From NCBI GenBank assembly GCA_025175895.1, contig CM045990.1, positions 57,537,704 through 57,601,703 of the forward strand: DNA of 64,000 nucleotides, given 5' to 3'. Under the pieces are notes generated by a model that had not been told where the DNA came from, did no database searches, and worked only from the letters and a program-made list of their open reading frames with translations. Both the position numbers and the translations under genes were made by a program. Origin of the DNA: Wurfbainia villosa (Eukaryota; Streptophyta; Magnoliopsida; Zingiberales; Zingiberaceae). This document shows, piece after piece, positions 13,004-22,338 of this stretch (within the stretch, counting starts at the first letter, position 1; each line of letters starts with the position of its first letter).

Positions 13004-13195
13004 GACTCAAAGTATACCCAATGAATTTGACTCGAGTTAGACTCAAGTCAAATTTGGATGGAGTATGACTCAAAGTATATCCAATGAACTTAACTCGAGT
13101 TAGACTCAAGTCAAATTCAGATCGAGTAGGACTCAAAGTATATCCAATGAACTTGATTCGAGTTAGACTCAAGTCCAATTCGGATTGAGTGATAC
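13004..13195. repeat. Three 63-bp tandem repeats upstream of a TATA box
   Basis: Units start at 13004, 13067 and 13130 with 'gactcaaagtata'. Each contains the palindrome-like ACTCGAGT followed by 'tagactcaagt'. The array ends about 100 bp before TATAAAAG at 13296, in the U3 position of the LTR. Confidence 0.9.
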
Positions 13196-13732
13196 TCACC
13201 ATAAAGAAGGGTTGCATGATCATTAAGATGGGATTAATGAGATATTAATTCCATGGAAACCAAGAGTCACAAACTCTTCATATTCAATGGTTGAATATAA
13301 AAGAGATTTGATGAGACTTTTGGAGGTGTGCTTTTCGTGTGATCTTTCTCTTCTTCTTCTTCTACCTTCTTGGCCGAACCAACCTTGTGGCTAGCACCAT
13401 AGTTTGGTTCCTCTCCATCTCACGGTTCATGTGGATACCATGGAGGCGCAGACATCCTGACCGCGCTGAGATCCGGACACCTTGAATGCAAGTGTTGCGG
13501 ACGGGATAGTGAAGGGCACACATCGAAGGTAACTACGATTCTCATAGGATAAAATCGATTAAATAAGTATGGTTTTTCTCATAGATCTCTGGAGGGATCT
13601 TATTTTTCCACTGATTAGTGCTTGCAAAATGTTTCCGAGCGTGCTTAGATTCCCTACATATGATACGAATAGTAATTGGATGTTTGGTTGGTATTTTGCT
13701 GGTTACATGATATTTATTCATCTTTTTGATAG

Positions 13733-14593
13733 GATATTTCGATGCGAGATACAAAAATGACCGTTGGATAAGGATAGCAGTGAAGAAAGGAGGCATGATT
13801 GTCTTACATGCTGGAATTTATCATCGTTTTATCCTTGACTCAAACAATTATATCAAGGTATTACACAATCTATGAAGTTTGTTCACCGAATATGTTGTTT
13901 TCTTGTGCATTTGCTGTAGCAGGAAATGGATTTACTTCTCCAATAGCTATGCACCTAGTGTGTGTGTATGTCTGTTTTGGTAAGAGGATTCTTGCTGTAG
14001 TTATTTTCGGCACACTTGGTAATTAGCTTGCTGAGATGACAAGTACAAGGGGTTGAATGAGTTTGAATTTATTTTGTTTTGAGAATTTTCCACACTCTGA
14101 GCTTCTAAGGAATCTCGGAGAACAATTGACAAAGAAATAAATTACTTATTTTCAATGGCTATGTGAACTAATTCTAACTTCTAAGAGGGTGATACCAAGT
14201 GACCAGTTCTAGTGTGTTACCCAAAAGATTTGTATTACTGTATGTAAACAACAATATGCAATGATATTGACTTATTATTTAACTGCGAGTGCAACAATGG
14301 CTTGCTTCACAGTAGGGGTAGACTTCGAAAGCAGTCTGTGAATTCTGCGCATAGAGGTTTTGATGCCAAATGAGCATGTAGTTTGTTCACTGGCAGAATT
14401 TTTCATTATCCATTTAGATTTGAAGTGTGTGTTGTTTCTACCATTTATTATTATTGTTTTGTGTGTTCATTCTTTGATTTATGAAGTACACATAATATGC
14501 TCCACTCTATTGTCATCTCTATAACTCCTCTTGCAGGCAATGCGCCTCTTTGTTGGTGAACCAGTTTATGTGGAAACTTTCATTGTGAATTAA
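13733..14593 (+). pseudogene. Acireductone dioxygenase (ARD) 3' fragment
   Basis: Two exons match the C-terminal half of plant ARD, the methionine-salvage enzyme that oxidises acireductone using bound Fe or Ni. Exon 13733-13857 begins after AG, encodes GYFDARYKNDRWIRI and then the conserved GGMIVL..AGIYHRF block, and ends at a GT donor. The metal-ligand His of YHRF is kept, but the near-invariant Pro of LPAG is His. After an intron, exon 14537-14593 (acceptor TTGCAG) encodes AMRLFVGEPV, then skips about 15 residues that normally follow and stops soon after. The upstream exons with the HxH and Glu metal ligands are not found to the left, where a solo LTR interrupts the intron. It is probably non-functional; a short expressed derivative cannot be excluded. 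Confidence 0.8.
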
Positions 14594-14879
14594 CCGATCA
14601 AAGCTAATTGAAGGCAACTCGGGAATAATCTCGAAATAAGAACTATCCAAGTTCACTTGTAATGCATCTCTTTTCTTCCTTGTCGAGGAACTTGTCGAGA
14701 TCAATATCAACTGTCGAGTTTATTATACTTTTGAGATGGTTTCTCCCTTATTAATTTCTGTGCTAGAGTTGTAAAAATGAATGATTCACTTAGATAATCT
14801 ACCTATTTATACATCTTGGCTTCGATTGAGATTGAAACCATAATTATTTCTCTACAACTTTTTTTATACATCTTGGCTT

Positions 14880-15113
14880 TGATTCAGAATAGTTCTAGAT
14901 AGTGTTGTAGTTGATACCAAGTTGATAGGAAAGTTTAAACCAAAAGCATCTACAGAGGAGGAATACGATGATCTATCTTCAGATGATGTTGGAAAAAATA
15001 AAAAGGAGAATAGCAAATGCACTTCAACATGGAGAAACAATAAGTTCTTTATTAAAATACTTGCTATATTTGGTTTTATTTTACTGAAGTTCACTGTGAT
15101 GAATAAGTTGTAA
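14880..15113 (+). other. Possible captured or orphan exon, unrecognised
   Basis: An open frame follows a possible TTCAG acceptor near 14890 and ends with TAA at 15111-15113. The product reads as a basic start, an acidic segment (STEEEYDDLSSDD), a Lys/Asn stretch and a hydrophobic C-terminal segment (FFIKILAIFGFILLKF), like a tail-anchored membrane protein. Its composition differs from the surrounding AT-rich DNA and looks like real coding sequence. I do not recognise the family. It lies about 290 bp downstream of the ARD remnant on the same strand. Confidence 0.35.
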
Positions 15114-15659
15114 ACCTACTGATAGCTTTTCTTTCTAAGTGTTAAGTTATATATAAATGAGCATGTTCATTCCTCCTTTTTTGTGAGCTGTTTGAACTCT
15201 ATATGCTAAATGTGTGTGCAAGGTTTGGTTATCATTTTGAATGATCAATCTGTGTTAGGTAGGAAGTCTAGAAGGCAAACTCTATCATGATGTTGATTTA
15301 CCTATGTCAATTATTAATTATAGTTAATATATAATTTCTTATATACTAGTAGCTTATGCAATATGGGTTATACACTTGGTTTAGATGTAAAGTTGCCTTC
15401 GGTTAAAGTCTCCTCTCATTTACTTTTTAGTTCTCTTTTGCCAAATATTTTGTACCAATTAATTCAACTTTGATATTGTTTATAATCATTTATTTTTTAT
15501 TGGATTTGATGCAGTTGAGATATAAATAGGAGGATTTTATGAGATATAAATAGGAGGATTTTACGAATAGAGATATGAAAGAGCTATGGAGAAGTAGGCA
15601 AAGAGAAGAAAATTTCAAGGCAAAGAGGTGGAATAGACAAATCATGGTTGTTCTAAATA

Positions 15660-16112
15660 TTTTTAATTTATTTGAAATGTGTTATTATTTTTTGTAAAGT
15701 ATTATGTAGATGAGAAATATAAAAAATGGAATATAATAAAAATTTAGTGATATATTTAAAAATGAAATTATATACGAATTAATAAATAAAAATGTAGATA
15801 GATTTATAAACAAATTAAAATTATATTTGACGTGTTATTTGAAATAGATCATTAACGGATTTAAAATAAAATTAAAGACCGAATTTGTATTTGAAAATAA
15901 TTTTATATGTCAACCTAAAAACAAATTTATAAACGGTATTTTAATTTGTTTTTGAAATTAGAGACGGAATATTTTTGTCTCAAAATTAGCTATGGGGCTT
16001 TCACTAATGGATTTTTGAGACAGAGTATTCCGTCTCAAATTATCTTTAGAAATGGAAAAATGACTTTTAGAGATAGATTTTTTCGTCTCTGAAGCTCTGT
16101 TTTTTTGTAGTA
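15660..16112 (-). mobile_element. CACTA-like transposon terminus and subterminal repeats
   Basis: Read on the minus strand the end is TACTACAAAAAAACAG, one base from the CACTACAAAAA terminus typical of plant CACTA (En/Spm) elements. Inside lie alternating short motifs such as GAGACGGAAT, GAGACAGAGT and GAGATAGATT in both orientations, as in CACTA subterminal regions. No transposase is visible. The opposite end is not identified with confidence; similar text exists near 9960-10330. Confidence 0.45.
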
Positions 16113-17072
16113 TACACAAAGTATTAGTGGAAGCAAAAAACAAATTGAAAGCTAGAAATGAAATGACAATAATAACAATGCTAACTCAAAGATGTAATGT
16201 GATTTGGAGATGAAGCTTCTATTCCATGGTGGTCCTTAAAGTGGATCACTTCTACAAGCCTTTACTAAAATATCTTTTTGATGAGTACACCAAGGTGGAG
16301 AAGTTGTCTTTACAAGATGATCTTTTCTTCTTCGGCAAAAGGTTGGAACTGCCAACCTAGCAACCTCCAGCTCCCCGTCCCAAGAGGAATTCGCGAAGGG
16401 GTAAATCACGGGGCAGGCCCACGGGGGACGATACCCCCATGGACAGAGCCTATGGCCTTTGGCGGGCTGGTACCAGCAGAGGGGGGGCCTTGCTACGACT
16501 GGGGGGAGGGTTAATCCCGCCACCCCAGGGATCGAACCCCACTTTCATCGGCAAGCACCCTCTGCCTTAACCAACCCGCCATCCCCGTGGGGACAGATGA
16601 TCTTTTCTTCTTACAATGATGGATGAAGTAAGCTTAGGAAGAAGATATTAGAAGCTTAAAGACTTGGGAGCTTAGAGAGCAAGAATTTCGTGTAAGAACA
16701 TTAGTCTCTTCAAACCCCAAGCTTCCTTTTTTATAGAGGAACGAGTGTTTGCCCGTTTCTATCCATTAAGGGTTTCGCCAATCGACTGTTGCATACCAGC
16801 AGTCGACTGATAGCACTGTTGACCACATCCAATGACTTCTGACAAAGGCTAATCACGATCGTCACCACTCAACGGATACTCGATCAGTCGATTGCTCATA
16901 TCACCAGTCGATTACTCAGCCATTAGTCAACTATGAAATAATCTGTGCTTTTGTCCACTTAATCCAGTTAACTGATAGTGGCCAGTCAACTGGTCTAATG
17001 CATCAATCGACTATTAGAGCATAGTTCAGCAGTTGAACTGTAGTCAACTACTCGACCAGTCGACTGGGTCAT
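16113..17072 (-). mobile_element. LTR fragment, family F, with palindrome cluster
   Basis: Read on the minus strand it has the same order as the B LTR: a cluster of CAGTCGACTG and one-base variants (16,790-17,065), then a TATA box CTCTATAAAAAAGG (about 16,728-16,738), then a transcribed-looking region. Sequence around the TATA differs from B and S, so I treat it as a third family. A SINE is inserted at 16333-16594. The right side is cut by the A-family LTR start and the left merges with the CACTA-like end, so neither LTR border is certain. Confidence 0.5.
16333..16594 (-). mobile_element. tRNA-derived SINE with 18-bp target duplication
   Basis: An 18-bp direct repeat, AGATGATCTTTTCTTCTT, flanks the element exactly (16315-16332 and 16595-16612), as expected for L1-type target-primed integration. 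On the minus strand it starts GTCCCCACGGGG, then an A-box-like TGGCGGGTTGGTTAAGGC and a B-box GGTTCGATCCC. The GC-rich body contrasts with the AT-rich host LTR. The open frames across it are incidental. Confidence 0.88.
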
Positions 17073-17385
17073 TGTTGTGATGTATACTGAAAAGTCTATC
17101 TTTTGTATAAACATCTTTATTTTTAAAATAAGAATCACATGATCATTGTTTGCATATTTATGGTTATGCATATTGTCTGATACATTACATTGTAGATAAC
17201 ATGGTGTGTAGTATCACACAGGAGATCATGTTATCGGTTCATTGTAAAGTATAAGTAAATGCTCACAACCGAGATGATTATGGACAAACCATTGGAATGG
17301 TTGTAGTGTGATTTAGTATTGGTTTGTCTTGACCATAGAATCACACTAGTACACTTTGTGTGTATTGAGCAGGACCGACATAGAG
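17073..17385 (+). mobile_element. 5' part of a family A LTR
   Basis: It matches the first 313 bases of the A LTRs at 20420 and 57168 (TGTTGTGATGTATACTG...). It breaks at 'gaccgacatagag', where a family C LTR begins. No PBS follows, so the 5' end of this copia element is rearranged. Confidence 0.75.
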
Positions 17386-17810
17386 TGTTAGTAATATATG
17401 AGAGATGTCCTAAGGCAATTGCCTTATGTTTGAACCATTTATATGATAAATGAAGATTCACTATTTGAGTATACATGTTTTCATGTATTTGATTAGATCT
17501 TAAACTCATTTACTAAATGTCCACGATACGATTCACAACATGAGAGAATTTGTGATTGGATCACAACTAGTGAGTATCTCTACATGTGTAATTATGATGT
17601 ATCGGAATTATCCCTAGTCGATGAATTGATGGATTTGGACACCATCGATTCTATCGAGACTAGCACGAGGTATACTCCTTGGTGTATCCAAGCAGCTGAT
17701 TCTCACTTGCTGGAGACATTGTGATGTCCGGAGTTAATCGTGGATGCTAGTTATGGTAACTAGTTCATTGGAGTGACCAGCCGTAAGACTTCATATGGTT
17801 CTCTACATAT
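17386..17810 (+). mobile_element. 5' part of a family C LTR
   Basis: It starts TGTTAGTAATATATGAG and matches the first 425 bases or so of the C LTRs at 50587 and 52653. It ends abruptly against integrase-coding sequence. Confidence 0.8.
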
Positions 17811-20386
17811 TAGTGGTGGAAGATTTCCCAACCTGCTAATCTTGCTTGGAAGGTAAAATGACCAAGAGGCCTTTTAAGGCCAAGGGGTATAGAGCCAAAG
17901 ATGTGATGGAATTGGTTCATTCTAATTTGTGTGGTCCTATGTCTATCCAGGCTAGAGGTGGTTTTGAATATTTCATCTCTTTTGATGATTATTCAAGAGA
18001 TGGATACATTTACTTGATGCACCGTAAGTCTGAATGCTTTGACAGGTTCAAAGAATTCAAGGCTGATGTGGAGAAATGTCAAGGTAAAAGTATCAAGACA
18101 CTATGATCTGATCGTGATGGTGAGTACCTCTTGGGAGAGTTTAGGAATCACTTATCAGAGGCTGGGATTCAATCCCAATTGTCTGCACCTGGCAAACCCC
18201 AGCAGAATGGTGTAGCGGAGCGAAGGAATAGGACTCTTATGGAGATGGTTAGATTGATGATGAGTTATTCTTAGTTGCCAGATTTGTTCTAGGGGTATGC
18301 TCTGGATACGACAGTATATATTCTGAACTTGGTACCATCTAAATCAGTGTCTTCTACTCCCACAGAATTATGGACTAGGCGAAAGCCTAGTCTGAGACAT
18401 ATTTGAATTTGGGGGAGTCCAACACATGTGCTGAAGGCATATGCTGTTAAGTTGCAACCTCGTACAGAAGCGCACATGTTCGTTGGCTATCCTAGAGGAA
18501 TGAAAGGTGGTTTGTTTTATAGTCCTAAAGATCAGAGGGTGATCATTAGCATGAACACCAGATTTCTAGAGGAAGACTATGTGATGAACCACAAGTCCAT
18601 GAGTAAGATTGTTCTAGAGGAATTGAGAGGGGAAGTCACTACTTCAGTACCACTGATACAAGAGGATATACCACAAGTGACTGCACCACGTGTCACAGAG
18701 GATACACAGGTAATACCTCGTCGTAGTGGGAAGGTTGTTAGACAGCCTGATATATTCATGTTCTTAGGAGAATCTTCTGATTTGGTCCCTGGCGAACATG
18801 AACCTGATGCCTCGACATATGACGAGGTAATCCAAGATAAAGATGTGGTATCTTGGCAAAGTGCGATGAATTCTGAGATAGAATCTATGGATTCAAATCA
18901 AGCTTGAGAGCTAGTAGAACCACCCAATGGTGTAAAAACCATTGGATGAAAGTGGATCTATAAAAGAAAGAGAGGAATAGATGGGAAGGTTGAGACCTTC
19001 AAAGCAAGGCTTGTTGCGAAAGGGTATACTTAGAAAGAGGGTATCAATTATGAGGAGACCTTTTTCGCCGGTAGCCATGCTTAAGTCTATCCGAATTCTC
19101 TTATGTATTGTTGCTCATATGGATTATGAGGTGTGGCAGATGGATGTCAAAACAGCTTTCCTTAATGGAAGTCTTGAGGAAAACATTTATATGAAGCAAC
19201 CAGAGGGATTCATTGCAAAGGGCAAAAGGGCAAAGAGCATCTTGTGTGCAATCTTAATCGGTCCATTTATGGATTGAAGCAAGCTTCGAGATCTTGGAAC
19301 ATCCACTTTGATGAGGTAATCCAGTCTTATGGATTTATTCAAAGTCCGAATGAGTCTTGTGTATACAAGAGATGTGACGAAAATGTAGTGGTATTTCTTG
19401 TACTATACGTAGATGACATTTTGTTAATTGGCAACAATGTTAAGGTGTTATCGGACGTAAGGGTATGGTTGTCCAAACAGTTTGATATGAAGGACTTGGG
19501 AGAAGTGGGACACATCCTTGGGATCAAGGTTATAAGGGATCGCAGGAAAAGGATGTTGTGCTTGTCTCAAACTTCATACATAGACACCATTTTGGCTCGT
19601 TTTTGCATGCAGAACTCCAAGAAAGGTTTTCTACCTTTTAGGCATGGAGTTCCTTTATCTAAAGAGATGTGTCTTAGAACATCAAAGGAGATAGAGGAGA
19701 TGAAGGCGGTTCCTTATGCTTCGGCAGTAGGAAGCCTCATGTATGCCATGCTATGTACGAGACCAGATATCTGCTTTGCCGTTGGCATGGTTAGCAGATA
19801 TCAGAGTAATCTAGGACAGCGACATTGGACTGTGGTAAAACATATATTGAAGTACCTGAGAAGGACTAGGGATTATATGCTAGTTTACTTGGTAGATAAA
19901 TTACTCCCTATGAGTTACACAGATTTCGACTTCCAATCAGATAGGGATAACAGTAAGTCTACCTCAGGTTTTGTGTTTACTTTGGGAGGTGGAGCCATTG
20001 TATGGAGGAGTGTCAAGCAGAAATACGTGGCAGACTCTACCATGGAAGCTGAGTATGTGGCAGCCTCTGAGGTGGCCAAAGAAGTTGTATGGCTCAGGAA
20101 CTTCTTGATGGACTTGGATGTGATTTCTGGTTTGCCCAAAACTATCACAATTTATTGTGATAACAATGGTGCAGTTGCAAACTCGAAGGAACCACAAGCC
20201 CATAAGGCAAGTAAATACATAGAGCGCAAGTACCACCTGATACGAGAAATCGTAAAGCGAGGAGAAGTTGTTGTGGCTAAGATTTCATCAGAGGATAACC
20301 TGGCAGATCCTTTCACTAAGGCCCTTCCAGCGAGAGCTTTTGATAGGCATGTGGAGGGAATGAGATTCAGATGTATGACAGTATGA
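17811..20386 (+). pseudogene. Decayed Ty1/copia pol: integrase, RT, RNase H
   Basis: Coding begins inside the pre-integrase region (CLEGKMTKRPF, about 17832). The integrase core follows (17846-18300: FDDYSRDGY, then GKPQQNGVAERRNRT), then a spacer (18428-18907), the RT start (DVKTAFLNGS near 19141) and RT/RNase H in one open frame 19244-20386 (380 residues). That frame has YGLKQASRSW at 9-18 and catalytic YVDD at 55-58. RNase H has STMEAEYVAAS and IYCDNNGAV, but the first RNase H box is SYTDFDF. Integrase is broken by in-frame stops (first at 18104-18106) and the first half of RT by stops and a frameshift. It is followed by a polypurine tract (20409-20419) and the A-family 3' LTR. It could not make a full polyprotein. 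Confidence 0.9.
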
Positions 20387-20419
20387 GGACAACATAGTCT
20401 TTTAATATAAGTGGGAGAT

Positions 20420-21069
20420 TGTTAGGATATATACTGAAAAGTCTATCTTTTGTATGAACATCTTTATTTTGGAAATAAGAATCACATGATCATTGTTTAC
20501 ATATTTATGGTTATGCATATTGTTTAATACATTACATTGTAGATAACATGGTGTGTAGTGTCACATGGGAGATCATGTTATCAGTTCCTTGTAAAGTATA
20601 AGTAAAGGCTTACACCCGAGATGGTTTTGGACAAACCATTGGTATGGTTGTAGTGTGATTTGATATTGGTTTGTCTTGACCATAGAATTACACTAGTACA
20701 CTTTGTGTGTATTGAGCAGGACCGACTTAGAGGTGATTCGATTTATTGCTGACTACATAATTGAATCGGACCTCGAATATTATGATGTACATGCTCTTAA
20801 TCCCGATATAATAACGGACACATGTACATAGTATTTATTTCTTTGATTTATCAATGGGTGAGATTTATAGAGTAAATCGATAGGCTCGGTAAGTTGGGAA
20901 ATGATATTATTTTCATGGTGTGCCGTTGATTATAGGAGGAAACTGTGTCCTATATATTAGGATGATGATGTCCCCTTGAGGAGCTCATAAGGTTCATCAT
21001 GTAAACCCTACAGGTGGGCTTGGTCTGACATGATAATAAGGTTGAGTAGTACTACTCATGAGTTAGATG
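20420..21069 (+). mobile_element. Family A 3' LTR, piece 1 of 3
   Basis: It starts TGTTAGGATATATACTG after the tract AAGTGGGAGAT and matches the first part of the A LTR at 57168. It is interrupted at AGATG by element B and resumes at 26573. Confidence 0.88.
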
Positions 21070-21516
21070 TGTTAGGGAAATCTCTTGCCGTAATATGATT
21101 TTGATGGTGTGGCAAAGGGTTTAAGTTAGTTTGATATGTTGATTTGATATGTGCGTTGAAGTCGTGCAGGACTTAGTAATTCGCACATGGAGCCATGGCG
21201 AGTTTCACATCTCATGACTCGTGCCTTGAGTCGGTGAAGGATAGCTTTGCGGAAGCCGTGCGCTTGGAGCATCCGAGGGATCGCCGGACGAGAAGCTTGG
21301 AGTGAAGCCGGAGGAAGTAGACTTCGAGGCAAGAGACGCGAAGGAGCATTGTAGGGCCGTGTGCCTGATGCTGCCGAGGGACGTGGCCGAGAACGAAGAG
21401 AACTTCGAAGGCAAGGGACTCCGAGAAATGAGAGTGAGCGATTGTAACCCGGGAAGGGGTAGCTCTTAGGTGAAACTTGGCCATTTGGCCAAGTGTCGGA
21501 TGGGTTTTCCCGACAC

Positions 21517-21862
21517 CAGTCGACTGCCATGTCATGGCAGTCGACTGATCTGAGTCGAATGAAGTTCGACTGGTATACGCCGATCAAGTGTGGTAGCAAT
21601 CATCGCCATACGTAGCGCCGATCGGCTGCGCAATGATCGGCCCGTCAATAGGGTTTTAGCCATTACGCTCGTAGCCGATCGCGGCCGATTACGGAGGCGA
21701 TTGATCGATGAGGTCCATCAGTCGACTGCCAAGAGTTCCGTTGGACTACAACGGTCGGGATCCGACGTGTTCGGAGGCCGTTGTAGTGACGGCAGTCGAC
21801 TGCCAAGGGCGGCAGTCGACTGATGGCGGCCAACGGGAAGAAATCAGCCCTCTCTATAAAAA
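21517..21862 (+). promoter_or_regulatory. CAGTCGACTG palindrome cluster and TATA box, B 5' LTR
   Basis: Five perfect CAGTCGACTG copies start at 21517, 21538, 21719, 21793 and 21813. The last ends 32 bp before TATAAAAA at 21855-21862, which itself sits in a hairpin-like 'ccctctctataaaaagagaggg'. The 3' LTR keeps only one perfect copy (26030) and a TAGTCGACTG (26104) ahead of the same TATA (26146-26153). The position suggests U3 promoter elements; the binding factor is unknown. Confidence 0.6.
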
Positions 21863-22338
21863 GAGAGGGTGTGAGCCTTTTAGAGGCTAATGCTTATGCT
21901 CCAAGTGATCTTCCTAGTGCCCCACAAGCTCTAAACTCTTCTTACTTGTTTTTACTCCATTCTATTTGTAAGAAGAGTGATCTTGATTGTAAAGGTTACC
22001 TCCACCTAGCTTGGTGCAAAGGAGAGACCAATAGTGATTGGCTTTGGAGGAGTGATTCACCTCGGACGAATCGGGATCGTGGATTAGCGGCGTAGCCGTG
22101 AACCACGTTACATTCTTTGTTAGCGTTTGTATTTTCATTTATTGCTTTGTCTTTATTGTTTATGCTTCCGCTTGCGCTAACGATTGTGTAGACGAGCAAA
22201 CGAACGAGAGAATTCCGACATCCATCTAAAGAGGGCTATTCACCCCCCTCTAGCCGGCCGTAACCGATCCCCTACAAGTGGTATCAGAGCCGAGGAAAGC
22301 TTGTCGAGGACTAACCACCACAACAAGCAACTTTCAAA

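Noticed and set aside
21126..21599. 157-residue and overlapping frames in B LTRs (also 25429-25923 and 55307-55597)
   Set aside because: They cover the LTR U3, differ between partner LTRs only by the palindrome block, and show no domain.
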